The notes under the pieces are model-generated. The model did not search any database, was not told where the DNA came from, and worked only from the letters and a program-made list of their open reading frames with translations. DNA of 64,000 bases from an uncultured beta proteobacterium. GTDB taxonomy: Bacteria; Pseudomonadota; Gammaproteobacteria; Burkholderiales; Burkholderiaceae_C. This document shows positions 41,537 through 52,462 of this stretch, piece after piece. The DNA is taken from contig CAILAY010000063.1 of assembly GCA_903832285.1 (NCBI GenBank), positions 1-64,000 on the forward strand, in the 5' to 3' direction. Each line of letters starts with the position of its first letter. Position 1 is the first letter of the stretch. The translations under genes and the position numbers were made by a program.

Positions 41537-43348
41537 ATGAATCACATCAGAAATTTTTCAATCATCGCGCACATTGATCATGGCAAATCGACGCTGGCCG
41601 ACCGTCTGATTCAGCGCTGTGGTGGACTGGCCGACCGCGAGATGGAGGCGCAGGTTCTGGATTCGATGGACATTGAGAAAGAGCGTGGGATAACCATCAA
41701 GGCGCAGACCGCCGCGCTGCACTACAAGGCGCTTGACGGGGAAGTCTACAACCTCAATCTGATCGATACACCGGGTCACGTGGACTTCTCGTACGAGGTG
41801 TCACGCTCACTGTCCGCGTGTGAGGGTGCTTTGCTGGTGGTCGACGCCAGTCAGGGTGTGGAAGCGCAGACCGTTGCCAATTGCTACACCGCATTGGAAC
41901 TCGGCGTCGAGGTCGTGCCGGTGCTGAACAAGATGGACTTGCCCAACGCCGACCCGGAAAACGCAAAGTCCGAAATCGAAGACGTGATTGGCATCGACGC
42001 GGCCAATGCCATTCCGTGTTCAGCCAAGACCGGTATGGGAATCGACGAAATTCTGGAGGCCGTGGTCGCGCGCATTCCAGCGCCAAAGGGTAACCCTATC
42101 GGACCGTTGCGCGCCATGATTGTCGACAGCTGGTTTGACAGCTACGTGGGCGTGGTGATGCTGGTGCGTGTGGTCGATGGGCGTTTGGCTAAGGGGGAGC
42201 GCATCAAGATGATGGCCTCGGGCGCGATGTACAACGCCGACAGCCTTGGCGTATTCACGCCTGCGAACGAATCACGCGAATCGCTCGAGGCGGGGGAAGT
42301 GGGTTACGTCATCGCCGGCATTCGCGAACTCCAGGCGGCGAAAGTGGGCGACACTATCACCATCATCAAACCCGGCACCGGCGGGGCCGCGTTTACCGCC
42401 ACCGAGGCGCTGCCAGGCTTCAAGGAAATCCAGCCGCAGGTGTTTGCGGGCCTGTATCCGACCGAGGCCAATCAGTACGAGGGTTTGCGCGACAGTTTGG
42501 AAAAACTCAAGCTCAACGATTCGTCACTGCACTATGAACCTGAAGTGTCGCAGGCACTGGGCTTCGGCTTTCGCTGCGGCTTTTTGGGTCTGTTGCACAT
42601 GGAGATCGTGCAGGAGCGTCTGGAGCGGGAGTTTGACCAGGACCTCATCACCACTGCGCCCAGCGTCGTGTATCAGGTGGTCAAGGCCGACGGCGAAGTT
42701 GTGATGGTGGAGAACCCGTCCAAGATGCCGGATCAGGGCCGTACAGAAGAGGTGCGCGAACCCATCGTCACCGTGCATCTGTACATGCCGCAGGAATACG
42801 TGGGCGCGGTCATGACGCTGGCGAACCAGAAGCGCGGCGTGCAGATGAACATGGCATATCACGGACGCCAGGTGATGCTCACCTATGAGATGCCTCTGGG
42901 CGAGATCGTGCTCGACTTTTTCGACAAACTCAAGTCCGTGAGCCGGGGCTACGCCTCCATGGACTACGAGTTCAAGGAGTACCGGGCCGCCGACGTGGTC
43001 AAGGTCGACATTCTGCTCAATGGCGAGAAGGTCGATGCCCTGTCCATCATCGTGCATCGAAGCCAGTCAACCTATCGCGGACGGGCTGTGGTATCCAAGA
43101 TGCGCGAGATCATTTCGCGCCAGATGTACGACGTGGCGATCCAGGCGGCGATCGGCGCCAACATCATTGCGCGTGAGACAATCAAGGCGCTGCGCAAGAA
43201 CGTACTCGCCAAGTGTTATGGGGGCGATATATCCCGCAAGCGCAAACTCCTTGAAAAACAAAAAGCAGGCAAGAAACGCATGAAACAAATCGGCTCGGTG
43301 GAAGTTCCACAAGAGGCATTCCTGGCCATTTTGCAGGTGGAAGATTGA
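41537..43348 (+). CDS. lepA: Elongation factor 4
   Basis: [27 protein letters not shown]-terminal [29 protein letters not shown]. Confidence 0.98.
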   Translation: MNHIRNFSIIAHIDHGKSTLADRLIQRCGGLADREMEAQVLDSMDIEKERGITIKAQTAALHYKALDGEVYNLNLIDTPGHVDFSYEVSRSLSACEGALLVVDASQGVEAQTVANCYTALELGVEVVPVLNKMDLPNADPENAKSEIEDVIGIDAANAIPCSAKTGMGIDEILEAVVARIPAPKGNPIGPLRAMIVDSWFDSYVGVVMLVRVVDGRLAKGERIKMMASGAMYNADSLGVFTPANESRESLEAGEVGYVIAGIRELQAAKVGDTITIIKPGTGGAAFTATEALPGFKEIQPQVFAGLYPTEANQYEGLRDSLEKLKLNDSSLHYEPEVSQALGFGFRCGFLGLLHMEIVQERLEREFDQDLITTAPSVVYQVVKADGEVVMVENPSKMPDQGRTEEVREPIVTVHLYMPQEYVGAVMTLANQKRGVQMNMAYHGRQVMLTYEMPLGEIVLDFFDKLKSVSRGYASMDYEFKEYRAADVVKVDILLNGEKVDALSIIVHRSQSTYRGRAVVSKMREIISRQMYDVAIQAAIGANIIARETIKALRKNVLAKCYGGDISRKRKLLEKQKAGKKRMKQIGSVEVPQEAFLAILQVED

Positions 43349-44316
43349 TGCAGGTCCTCACCGCCTTTATCCTGGCCGCATTCGTGGGCTACGGTGTCAG
43401 TTGGTACTTCGGTGCGATTGAGGGGAACTTCGCGCTACTGCTGTTTCTGGCGACTGTCGTGACAGGTCTCTACTGGCTGGCTGAGCGCTACTACTTCCTT
43501 CCCCAACGGGTTGCTGCTGCGTCCCGACTGGAACAGGAGTCGGGCCAGCGGCGCGCGGAACTCGAGGGGCGTGGCATCATCCAGATTGATGGGGATCTGG
43601 CACAGGCGCGAGAGCGGATTCTGATGCAACCGTGGTGGCTGGACTGGACAGCAGGCATGTTCCCGGTGATCGTGGCAGTGTTTTTACTGCGCTCATTTCT
43701 GTTCGAACCCTTCAAGATCCCCTCCGGCTCCATGATTCCGACGCTGCTGGTGGGTGACCTGATACTGGTGAATAAGTTCGAGTATGGCCTGCGCCTGCCT
43801 GTCATCCATACGAAGATCACACAGGGACATGCGCCCCAGCGCGGCGACGTGATGGTGTTTCGCTATCCGCCTCACCCAAGCGTCGACTACATCAAGCGCG
43901 TGGTGGGTGTGGCAGGTGACAAAGTGGCCTACCTGAACAAGCGTTTGACGATCAACGGCAAAGCCATCGAGACGACAGCGTTGCCTGAGTTCCTGGACGA
44001 ACCGGTGTTGCGGTACTTCAAGCAGTTTGAGGAAACCCTGGGCGACAGGAAGCATCGGCTGATAATTTACGATGAGCGTCCAGCGAGTGTGAGTCCGGAA
44101 GACTCAGGATTTGAAAAGCCAAGGGACTGCACCTACTCGATTGAGGGAGTGACTTGCACGGTACCGGTTGGGCACTACTTCATGATGGGGGACAATCGTG
44201 ACAACTCTCAGGACTCGCGCTATTGGGGTTTCGTGCCTGAAGAAAATATCGTTGGCAAAGCGATTCTCATCTGGATGAACTTTGGTGACATCAGACGTGT
44301 CGGCTGGTTCAAGTAG
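43348..44316 (+). CDS. lepB: Signal peptidase I
   Basis: IPSGSMIPTLLVGDLILVNKFEYGLRLP, YIKRVVGVAGD, GDNRDNSQDSRYWGFVPEENIVGKA. Confidence 0.97.
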   Translation: MQVLTAFILAAFVGYGVSWYFGAIEGNFALLLFLATVVTGLYWLAERYYFLPQRVAAASRLEQESGQRRAELEGRGIIQIDGDLAQARERILMQPWWLDWTAGMFPVIVAVFLLRSFLFEPFKIPSGSMIPTLLVGDLILVNKFEYGLRLPVIHTKITQGHAPQRGDVMVFRYPPHPSVDYIKRVVGVAGDKVAYLNKRLTINGKAIETTALPEFLDEPVLRYFKQFEETLGDRKHRLIIYDERPASVSPEDSGFEKPRDCTYSIEGVTCTVPVGHYFMMGDNRDNSQDSRYWGFVPEENIVGKAILIWMNFGDIRRVGWFK

Positions 44317-44351
44317 CCAGTGATGGAATTTGTGGAACAAGGGGAAAGTCG

Positions 44352-44705
44352 ATGAAGCTTCAAATCCGGGCGAGACAACGCGGGATGTCTCTGTTCAGCA
44401 TGCTGTTCGTGGGTGCCGTGCTGGCGGGTGCTGGCGTAGTCGGCGCACAGGTCTTTCCAACCTATCTGGAGTACCTGGCCGTGGGGAAGGCCGTGAACAA
44501 GGCCAAGGAAGGAACAACTGTGTCGGAGATTCGCGGCATCTTCGACAAGGCTGCCTCGGTGGATTACATCACTTCGATTACCAGCAAGGAACTCGAGATT
44601 AGCAAGGATTCGGATCAGGTCGTCGTCAAATTCGATTATTCGAAGGATATCCATCTGGTGGGACCCGCGTGGCTGGTTCTCAGATACTCCGGACGCTCCA
44701 GGTAG
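44352..44705 (+). CDS. DUF4845 domain-containing protein
   Basis: 117 aa, RQRGMSLFSMLFVGAVLAGAGVVGAQVFPTYLEY; lepB-rnc intergenic position. Confidence 0.88.
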   Translation: MKLQIRARQRGMSLFSMLFVGAVLAGAGVVGAQVFPTYLEYLAVGKAVNKAKEGTTVSEIRGIFDKAASVDYITSITSKELEISKDSDQVVVKFDYSKDIHLVGPAWLVLRYSGRSR

Positions 44706-44706
44706 C

Positions 44707-45393
44707 GTGGACGAAGGGCTGATCGCGCTGCAGCGCCGACTGCGGCATGAGTTCAAAGCAGATCAGCTCTTGCTGCGATCCGTCACGCATAGAAGTTTCT
44801 CTGCAGATCACAACGAACGACTGGAGTTTCTCGGCGATTCCGTTCTCAATCTGGCGGTGGCCGCACTGCTCTACGAACGTTTGGGTGAAGCACCGGAAGG
44901 TGACCTGTCGCGCGTTCGTGCCAATCTTGTCAAACAAGATACGCTGCATGCCCTGGCGGTGTCACTGGGGCTGTCGGATGTGCTGCGTTTGGGCGAGGGG
45001 GAATCCCGTTCTGGTGGGCAAAGGCGCCCTTCCATTCTGGCGGACGCGTTGGAGGCCGTCATCGGAGCCGTTTATCTGGACGCCGGGTACGAGGCCGCGC
45101 AAGCCCTGGTACATCATTTGTACGAGGCGGTGGAAATCAATCCCCAGATGCAGGCCATTGGTAAAGACCCCAAGACCGAATTGCAGGAGTGGCTGCAGGG
45201 GCGCAAGATGAAGCTGCCTCAATACCGTGTGGTAGGCACCTTTGGGGTGGCGCACAAGCAGAGTTTCGACGTGGAATGTGAAATTGAAGAACTTGGTTTG
45301 ATTGAGCGCGGCATCGGGGGCTCGCGCCGCTCCGGTGAGCAGGCGGCCGCGGCCGCGATGCTGCTCAGACTCCCTTTGAAAGCGTCCGCATGA
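44707..45393 (+). CDS. rnc: Ribonuclease III
   Basis: [22 protein letters not shown], dsRBD at C-terminus; GTG start. Confidence 0.97.
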   Translation: MDEGLIALQRRLRHEFKADQLLLRSVTHRSFSADHNERLEFLGDSVLNLAVAALLYERLGEAPEGDLSRVRANLVKQDTLHALAVSLGLSDVLRLGEGESRSGGQRRPSILADALEAVIGAVYLDAGYEAAQALVHHLYEAVEINPQMQAIGKDPKTELQEWLQGRKMKLPQYRVVGTFGVAHKQSFDVECEIEELGLIERGIGGSRRSGEQAAAAAMLLRLPLKASA

Positions 45394-46322
45394 ATGCCAT
45401 GAATATCGAAGCACCAGACGCGCAACGCTGCGGCACCATCGCCATCGTGGGCAAACCCAATGTGGGCAAGTCCACGCTGCTCAATGCCCTTGTGGGGCAG
45501 AAGATCAGCATCACCTCACGCAAGGCGCAAACCACCCGGCATCGCATCACCGGTATGCGCACACTGGGAGTGACGCAGTTTGTGTTTGTGGATACGCCAG
45601 GCTTTCAAACGATCCACAACAATGCACTCAACCGCGCGCTGAACAAAACCGTACAAGGTGCCGTCGGCGACGTGGACCTGGTGCTGTTTGTGGTCGAGGC
45701 GGGCAGTTTCACGCCGGCAGATGCCCGTGTGCTGGCGCTCATTCAAAAGGGCACTCCCACGCTGCTGGTGGCGAACAAACTGGACAACATTCATCGGCGT
45801 GGTGACATTGCGCCCTGGTTGCAGACCATGCAGGAGCGCCACGCCTTTGCCGAGTTCATTCCGATGTCCGCGAAGAACGCCAAGGACGTGGAGCGGCTGT
45901 TTGGCATTTGCGAGCGCTACCTGCCCGAGCAACCGTGGATGTACGCCGAGGACGAACTCACGGATCGCAGCGAAAAGTTTTTGGCCGCTGAAATCGTGCG
46001 CGAGAAACTGTTCCGACTCACAGGCGACGAGTTGCCCTACACCTCGACCGTCATCATCGACAAGTTCGAGGAAGAACCGCCTGCGCGCAAGGGTCAGAAG
46101 CGGCTGCTCAAGATCGCCGCGACGATCGTGGTCGAGCGCGACGGGCACAAGGCCATGATCATCGGCGACAAAGGCGAGCGCATCAAGCGCATGGGCACCG
46201 AGGCCCGCGTCGAACTGGAAAAGCTCATGGATGCCAAAGTCTTCATCGAGCTGTGGGTCAAGGTCCGCTCAGGTTGGGCCGACGACGAGGCCCGCGTGCG
46301 CAGTTTCGGCTACGAGTCATGA
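45390..46322 (+). CDS. era: GTPase Era
   Basis: [38 protein letters not shown] domain [14 protein letters not shown]. Confidence 0.98.
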   Translation: MNAMNIEAPDAQRCGTIAIVGKPNVGKSTLLNALVGQKISITSRKAQTTRHRITGMRTLGVTQFVFVDTPGFQTIHNNALNRALNKTVQGAVGDVDLVLFVVEAGSFTPADARVLALIQKGTPTLLVANKLDNIHRRGDIAPWLQTMQERHAFAEFIPMSAKNAKDVERLFGICERYLPEQPWMYAEDELTDRSEKFLAAEIVREKLFRLTGDELPYTSTVIIDKFEEEPPARKGQKRLLKIAATIVVERDGHKAMIIGDKGERIKRMGTEARVELEKLMDAKVFIELWVKVRSGWADDEARVRSFGYES

Positions 46323-46356
46323 TGTCCCCAGGTTCGCCACTGCGTGTGTTTCACTA

Positions 46357-46398
46357 CCCCCCGTGGGGGCGCAAGCCTGCTTGAGGCGGCCCGGCGCT
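46357..46398. repeat. Candidate REP-like GC-rich intergenic palindromic element
   Basis: CCCCCCGTGGGGGCGCAAGCCTGCTTGAGGCGGCCCGGCGCT: consecutive short inverted repeats in the era-recO gap; single copy seen here. Confidence 0.4.
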
Positions 46399-46405
46399 GG
46401 CCTAA

Positions 46406-47158
46406 ATGGTGACCACCAAGCGCATTTCCGATGAGCCTGCCTTCGTGCTGCACCGCTACGACTGGAGCGAGTCCAGCCTGATCCTGGACGTGTTCACGCG
46501 CCATCATGGTCGCGTGGCATTGGTGGCCAAGGGCGCGAAGCGGCCCAGTTCCAGTTTTCGCCCGATTCTTTTGCCGTTGCAACCGCTGCAGCTGAGCTTC
46601 GGTGGCGACACCGAAATCCGCACGCTCAAGGGTGCCGAATGGATGGGCGGCCATGTCATGCCCACGGGTGATGCGCTGCTCTCGGGCTACTACCTGAACG
46701 AACTTCTGCTGCGCCTGCTGGCGCGCGACGATCCGCATCCGCGCCTGTTCGACGTCTATGCCGCTGTGGTGCAGGTGCTGGCGTCCGAGCACGGCGAGGC
46801 GCTCCAATCGGCGCTGCGCACGTTTGAGCTGCTGCTGCTGCGCGAGATCGGCCTGCTTCCCGCACTCGATGCGCAGACCATGAGTCTGGCGACACTGGAC
46901 CACACCGGACGCTACATCCTGGTGCCCGAGGGGGGTCTGCGCCAAGCGCACGAAGACGACCGCGCCAGCCTGAGCGGTGCGCAGTGGCTGATGCTGCAGG
47001 GCGCCGTGGAAGGTGCCACGCCCTTCACCGCCGCGCTACGCGCATGCGCCGAAGTCATGTCTGAACTCAAGCCGCAATTGCGCACGCTGCTGCACTACCA
47101 TTGCGGGGTTTCCAACCTGCGTACGCGCCAGATGATGATGGACCTGCAAAGCCTATGA
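46406..47158 (+). CDS. recO: DNA repair protein RecO
   Basis: [45 protein letters not shown]. Confidence 0.96.
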   Translation: MVTTKRISDEPAFVLHRYDWSESSLILDVFTRHHGRVALVAKGAKRPSSSFRPILLPLQPLQLSFGGDTEIRTLKGAEWMGGHVMPTGDALLSGYYLNELLLRLLARDDPHPRLFDVYAAVVQVLASEHGEALQSALRTFELLLLREIGLLPALDAQTMSLATLDHTGRYILVPEGGLRQAHEDDRASLSGAQWLMLQGAVEGATPFTAALRACAEVMSELKPQLRTLLHYHCGVSNLRTRQMMMDLQSL

Positions 47159-47904
47159 CTCAACGTACATCGCTCTCCGTGAACCTGAACAAGGTGGCCT
47201 TGGTGCGCAACACCCGGCACCTTGGGATTCCCGCCGTTACGCGCGCTGCGACACTTTGCCTGCAAGCTGGAGTCCAGGGCATCACCGTGCACCCGCGTCC
47301 GGACGAGCGCCACATCCGCGCAGCCGATGTGTATGAGTTGTCGGCGTTGCTCAAGGGTTGGCCGGGGCGCGAGTTCAACATTGAAGGAAATCCGCTGCAC
47401 AACCTCATGCACTTCGTGCGCGAGTTGCGCCCCGATCAGGCGACCTTCGTCCCCGATGGTGAAGGCCAGTTCACCAGTGACCACGGTTGGCGCTTTCCGC
47501 AGGATGCCGAAGTTTTGGTGCCCTTGATCGCCGAGGCCAAAGGGCTGGGCGTGCGCGTCAGTCTGTTCATGGACGCTATCCCCGAAGCGATGGCCGCGGC
47601 GCGCGCCGTCGGTGCTGATCGGGTCGAGCTCTATACAGAACCCTACGCGCAAAGTTGGGGTACAAATCAACAAGCGGTGCAGTTGAAACGTTTCGCCGCC
47701 GCCGCGCGCGCTGCACACGCTGTGGGTTTGGGGGTGAACGCGGGCCACGATCTGAGCCGCGACAACCTGACGACCTTCCTGCGACAAGTCTCTGGAGTGA
47801 GCGAGGTCTCCATCGGCCACGCGCTGATCGCGGACGCGCTGGAACTGGGCTACAGCGCCACCGTGCAAGACTATCAACGCTGCATCGACGAGGCCTTTGT
47901 TTGA
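47155..47904 (+). CDS. pdxJ: Pyridoxine 5'-phosphate synthase
   Basis: [49 protein letters not shown]. Confidence 0.97.
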   Translation: MTQRTSLSVNLNKVALVRNTRHLGIPAVTRAATLCLQAGVQGITVHPRPDERHIRAADVYELSALLKGWPGREFNIEGNPLHNLMHFVRELRPDQATFVPDGEGQFTSDHGWRFPQDAEVLVPLIAEAKGLGVRVSLFMDAIPEAMAAARAVGADRVELYTEPYAQSWGTNQQAVQLKRFAAAARAAHAVGLGVNAGHDLSRDNLTTFLRQVSGVSEVSIGHALIADALELGYSATVQDYQRCIDEAFV

Positions 47905-48323
47905 TCTACGGCATCGGCACCGACATCTGCGACATCCGCCGCATTCGCGCTTCGTTGGAGCGCCACGGCGAACGCTTCGCAACAAGGATCCTGAGCGATG
48001 CCGAGTTCGCACTTTGGCGCTCGCGCAGTCAGCGCTGGCCCGAGCGCGGCGTGCGCTATCTGGCCACGCGCTTCAGCGCCAAGGAAGCCTTCAGCAAAGC
48101 CATCGGTCTGGGCCTGCGCATGCCCATGACCTGGCAGGCGTGCGAGATCAGTAACATTGCGAGCGGCAAACCGCAGATCGTGTTGCACGGCGATTTGAAA
48201 GTCTGGTTTGACGAGCGGTGTTTGAGCGCCCACGTTTCCATCACTGACGAAACCGATTACGCCGGCAGCTTTGTGGTGGTGGAGCAATCGCTGTTCTCAG
48301 CCATCGACAAGGAACAACCATGA
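47901..48323 (+). CDS. acpS: Holo-ACP synthase
   Basis: [50 protein letters not shown] start overlapping pdxJ stop. Confidence 0.95.
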   Translation: MIYGIGTDICDIRRIRASLERHGERFATRILSDAEFALWRSRSQRWPERGVRYLATRFSAKEAFSKAIGLGLRMPMTWQACEISNIASGKPQIVLHGDLKVWFDERCLSAHVSITDETDYAGSFVVVEQSLFSAIDKEQP

Positions 48324-49402
48324 ATCCCCAAGCCCCCGTCATCATCGACATCGCCGACACCGCCCTGACTGAGGTCGATCGCCGGCGGCTCAAGCATCCG
48401 CTCACCGGCGGCATCATCCTGTTTGCGCGAAACTGGCAAGACCGCGCGCAACTCAGTGCGCTTTGCCGCGACATCAAGAAGCAGCGCGCCGATCTGCTCA
48501 TCTGCGTGGACCATGAAGGCGGACGGGTGCAGCGTTTTACTACCGACGGCTTCACGCATTTGCCTCCCATGAGGGCCCTGGGCGAGTTCTGGTTCAACGA
48601 CGGCAAGGGCGCCCAGGGGTCTGGTGCGATGCGGGCCAGCAACGCAGCCAGCGCCTGCGGCTACATCCTGGGCGCTGAACTGCGCGCCTGCGGCGTGGAT
48701 CTGAGCTTCACCCCGGTGCTCGATCTGGACTATGGCGCCTCCGGCGTCATCGGCAACCGCTCCTTCGGGCGCGACCCGCGCGTGGTTAGCGTGCTGGCCA
48801 AGAGCCTGATGCACGGGCTGCTGCAGAGCGGCATGGCCAACTGCGGCAAACACTTTCCCGGACACGGCTTCGTCAAGGCCGATTCGCACACCGACATCCC
48901 CGTGGACCCGCGCAGCCTCAAGTCCATCCTGGCCGACGATGCCGCGCCGTACCCATGGCTCAGTACCACGCTCGCCAGCGTCATGCCTGCGCACGTGATC
49001 TACCCCAGGGTCGACGCGCGTCCGGCGGGTTTTTCGAGCAAGTGGTTGAACGACATTTTGCGAGGGCAACTCGGCTTTGGCGGCGCCATCTTCAGCGACG
49101 ACCTGAGCATGGCCGGCGCGCGCGTGCTCGACGGCAAGCCGGTGACTTACACCGAAGGCGCCTTTGCCGCGCTCGGCGCCGGTTGCGACTTGGTGCTGCT
49201 GTGCAACCAAAGCCTAAACGGCGGCCTCGCCGTGGACGAATTGCTCGCCGGTTTGACCGAGGCACAACTTAAGGGTCAATGGCAACCGAACGAAGCCAGC
49301 GAAGAGCGCCGCCTCGCGCTGCTACCGCGTACACCCGCAATCGAGTGGAACGCGCTGATGGTGCAGGACGCGTATATGCGGGCGCTGGAGTTGATGCCTT
49401 GA
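48320..49402 (+). CDS. nagZ: Beta-N-acetylhexosaminidase
   Basis: [45 protein letters not shown]. Confidence 0.96.
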   Translation: MNPQAPVIIDIADTALTEVDRRRLKHPLTGGIILFARNWQDRAQLSALCRDIKKQRADLLICVDHEGGRVQRFTTDGFTHLPPMRALGEFWFNDGKGAQGSGAMRASNAASACGYILGAELRACGVDLSFTPVLDLDYGASGVIGNRSFGRDPRVVSVLAKSLMHGLLQSGMANCGKHFPGHGFVKADSHTDIPVDPRSLKSILADDAAPYPWLSTTLASVMPAHVIYPRVDARPAGFSSKWLNDILRGQLGFGGAIFSDDLSMAGARVLDGKPVTYTEGAFAALGAGCDLVLLCNQSLNGGLAVDELLAGLTEAQLKGQWQPNEASEERRLALLPRTPAIEWNALMVQDAYMRALELMP

Positions 49403-49504
49403 TCGGTCACTTCACCGAACTGTGGCCCCTGTAAATCGACAGTTTCGATCGTCAATGACGCGCCGGACTTCCAGGCAACGGCGGCTTTCGGTTTCATACT
49501 GCCA

Positions 49505-50887
49505 TCAGTAAGTCAGTTCCAGTACGACCACATGGTTGTCGGCTGCACTCCATGTTCTGCCCGTCAGTTGCTCGCCATTGAATTCTGCTTTGACCTCGCG
49601 GTCAACGGCCTGGGCCAGTTTGATTGTTGAACTGGCAAGACCCGCGCCGGCAGGCGGTATCCCAGGCGGGGGTGCCTTGCCATCGAAGCTCATTTTGTCT
49701 CGCTCGGCGTCGAAGTAGCCGCGAGGACGGTTGAAGATCAGGATCGCCTTGACATCACGGTCGGCATCCGATATCCGTTCGGGGCGCAGGTTCACGACCT
49801 CGCTGGAGCGCGCGAAGGCGCTGCGGTAGATGTGGGTGACGGCATATCCCGGCGCCGTGACCACGAACTCATAAGCGGCGCCGGCCTTCGCTGTGAACGG
49901 GCCCCAGCCGCCATCGATTCCCACCGTCTTGGCATAGGCCGCAGTGCCCACCCGCACGCCACTGCCGGCACCGGTTTCGTAGACAGTCAGTTCGGCACCT
50001 ACCAGTGGCAGATTGTTGACGATATTGCCCGATTTGGAATCCAGGGGATTGACCCCCATGCCAGTGATGTTGCCGCTCAAGGCGATGCTCGCCTCGGGCG
50101 AGACGCCCATCGTCGCGGGAGGTTTGCCCGTGATGAATTCGTAGGCGGCTGCGAAGGCGGCTGGCGAGAACGAAGTCTCACGATGGTCAATCGCCGGGAG
50201 CACGACATTCTTCGCACCCTTGAGTTCGGGACCCGCGAAAGTGACGTTGGTGGCCGTTCCCTTGGCGCCGATCCATAGCCCGTCGGCTTGGGCATACTTG
50301 TCGTTTCGGTCGCTGCGGATCGTCATCCATTTCACCGGCCCTGTCACTTCATCGCCATTCGAATTCTTGGGTGCGTTCAAAGCGGTGAGGAACGGTCCGG
50401 TGCCGGAAAATTCATTGCCCTCTCTGAAGCCCTTGATGGACCATATGCCGTGGTTCGGTGCACCGCCCAGGATGGCGTGCGAGACCGTGGTGTCGCCACC
50501 GCCATTCTGGATGTAGTTGCGGATAACAAAGCCACCGCGCGAATTGGAATACAGCACGACCTTGTCGGCGCCGGTTTCACGCCGCACTTTCTCCACTTCA
50601 GCCTTGAGATAAGCCATCGCCTGTGCGGTCGAGGTTCTTCCGGCTTGCTCCTTGCTGTCGTCGTCGCGGGCCAGCGGATAGGGCAGTTCAATCGCATGCA
50701 GTCGCTTGCTTGGCCAGCCATTGGATTCAAAGCGCCAGATCGTGGTCTGCCAGAGGGCGGCGGTGTCGCCATTGCCGTGCACAAACACGATCGGTGGCGC
50801 CTGCTCCATCGAGGGCGAAGTGGCGCAGCCCGCTATCAGCGCCACACTGACGCCGACGCTGAGGAAGAAATATCGACGTGAGTGCAT
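49505..50887 (-). CDS. Secreted/lipoprotein alpha/beta hydrolase (esterase-like)
   Basis: MHSRRYFFLSVGVSVALIAGC signal with lipobox; IVFVHGNGDTAALW, LYSNSRGGFVIRNYI, DHRETSFSP. Confidence 0.75.
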   Translation of the reverse strand: MHSRRYFFLSVGVSVALIAGCATSPSMEQAPPIVFVHGNGDTAALWQTTIWRFESNGWPSKRLHAIELPYPLARDDDSKEQAGRTSTAQAMAYLKAEVEKVRRETGADKVVLYSNSRGGFVIRNYIQNGGGDTTVSHAILGGAPNHGIWSIKGFREGNEFSGTGPFLTALNAPKNSNGDEVTGPVKWMTIRSDRNDKYAQADGLWIGAKGTATNVTFAGPELKGAKNVVLPAIDHRETSFSPAAFAAAYEFITGKPPATMGVSPEASIALSGNITGMGVNPLDSKSGNIVNNLPLVGAELTVYETGAGSGVRVGTAAYAKTVGIDGGWGPFTAKAGAAYEFVVTAPGYAVTHIYRSAFARSSEVVNLRPERISDADRDVKAILIFNRPRGYFDAERDKMSFDGKAPPPGIPPAGAGLASSTIKLAQAVDREVKAEFNGEQLTGRTWSAADNHVVVLELTY

Positions 50888-50914
50888 GAAAGTCTCCGGT
50901 TGATTGGGTGCTCG

Positions 50915-50982
50915 CAACTGCAGTTCAGGCAGGATCGCCCACCGCGTGCGGGATGCTACCCGATCCCGCAGATCTGCAGTTG
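50915..50982 (-). repeat. Nested inverted repeat upstream of esterase-like gene
   Basis: Outer CAACTGCAG/CTGCAGTTG (9 bp) enclosing TGCGGGAT-GCTACCCG-ATCCCGCA (8 bp). Confidence 0.55.
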
Positions 50983-50986
50983 TACC

Positions 50987-52351
50987 TCACGCGGGCCAGG
51001 TGGATCCGTGCTCTGGCACCTGAGCGCGCCAGCCGAGTTCGTGCTGAATGCGTTTGCGTAATTCGTCTGACGGCCCCGGATCGCCGTGCACCACGTACAC
51101 CTGATCGGGCGCCTTTGGCATGGAGCGCAACCATTGCAGAAGTTGCCTCGCATCCGCGTGGGCCGAAGCCGATTCCAGTTGCACCACATCGGCGTTGACC
51201 GCCACGTCCTTGCCGTGAATGCGCGCGCTCTTGCTGCCGCTTGCGAGCGTGGCACCGCGCGTGCCGGGAGGCTGGTAGCCGGTCAGGACCACCATGTTGC
51301 GGTGGTCGGGAAGGTACTGCTTCAAGTGGTGCAGCACGCGCCCGCCGGTGGCCATGCCGCTAGCCGCCAGAATCACCATCGGTCCGTGGCGGCTGGCCAA
51401 CGCACGCGATTCGTCGGGCGTGCGCAGCATGGTGGCGTGCTGTGTCATGGCGTGCACGTCGTGCGAGTTCAGGCGATGCTCGCCCATGTGGTGGGCAAAC
51501 ATTTCGGTGGTGTGGATGGCCATCGGGCTGTCCAGAAAAACGGGCAAGCCACGCGGCACCACGCCATTGGCTTTGAGCAAGCCGATGGCGTGCAGGATGG
51601 CCTGGGCGCGCCCCACTGCAAACACGGGTAGCACCGCCACGCCACCGCGCGCGGCGACGCGCTGCAACGCCGGTCCAAGTTCGGCCAGCACATCCTCGCG
51701 CGGGTGTTCACGGTCACCGTAGGTCGATTCGATCAGCACCGTGTCGGCGCTGGGTGCGTTCGCGGGCGGGTTCATGATGAGGTCGTCAGGGCGACCCACG
51801 TCGCCCGAGAAAAGAATGCGCCTTGCGGCGAGTTCCAGCAAAACACTGCTGGCGCCCAGGACGTGCCCCGCCGACGTGAGAGTGACGCGCCAACCGGGCA
51901 GTGGCTCGAAGGCTTTGTTCCAGGCCTGAACCTTGAAGTGCGGCAGGCAGTCCAGCGCGTCCTGGCGCGTGTAAAGGGGCAGGGCGGGTTCATGTTTGGA
52001 GAGCTTATGGCGGTTCAAAAACGCCGCGTCTTCTTCCTGGATGTGGCCGCTATCGGGCAACAGGATCCCGCACAGATCGCGCGTGCCGCTGGAACTGTAG
52101 ACCTTGCCAGTGAAACCCTCGCGCACCAGCAGCGGCAGGTAGCCGCTGTGGTCCAGATGAGCGTGGGTCAGGACCACGGCGCCGATCTTTTCCGGAACCA
52201 CGGGCAGCGGCAGTCGGTTGCGCAGACGCAATTGCTTGTAGCCCTGGAACAGACCGCAATCCAGCAGCAGACTGTGACCCTCGTGCTGCACCAGGTATTT
52301 GGAACCGGTGACGGTGCCGCTGCCGCCGAGGAAGGTGATGTTGACACTCAT
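50987..52351 (-). CDS. MBL-fold/beta-CASP RNA metallo-hydrolase
   Basis: ITFLGGSGTVTGSKYLV, LTHAHLDHSGYLP, GMATGGRVLHHLKQYLPDHRNMVVLTGYQPPGTRG. Confidence 0.93.
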   Translation of the reverse strand: MSVNITFLGGSGTVTGSKYLVQHEGHSLLLDCGLFQGYKQLRLRNRLPLPVVPEKIGAVVLTHAHLDHSGYLPLLVREGFTGKVYSSSGTRDLCGILLPDSGHIQEEDAAFLNRHKLSKHEPALPLYTRQDALDCLPHFKVQAWNKAFEPLPGWRVTLTSAGHVLGASSVLLELAARRILFSGDVGRPDDLIMNPPANAPSADTVLIESTYGDREHPREDVLAELGPALQRVAARGGVAVLPVFAVGRAQAILHAIGLLKANGVVPRGLPVFLDSPMAIHTTEMFAHHMGEHRLNSHDVHAMTQHATMLRTPDESRALASRHGPMVILAASGMATGGRVLHHLKQYLPDHRNMVVLTGYQPPGTRGATLASGSKSARIHGKDVAVNADVVQLESASAHADARQLLQWLRSMPKAPDQVYVVHGDPGPSDELRKRIQHELGWRAQVPEHGSTWPA

Positions 52352-52404
52352 GGAGAAACCTCCTTGCGCCTGCATCCTATTCCCAAAGCGTCGCGCCGTC
52401 GCGC

Positions 52405-52442
52405 AGAAGAAAGCCGTGAAGTCCTCGCGGACGACACGGCTT
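52405..52442 (-). terminator. Terminator after dnaJ
   Basis: Minus strand AAGCCGTG-TC-GTCC-GCGA-GGAC-TT-CACGGCTT then TCTTCT. Confidence 0.65.
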
Positions 52443-52462
52443 GCAGATTTGACGGAACTGGG

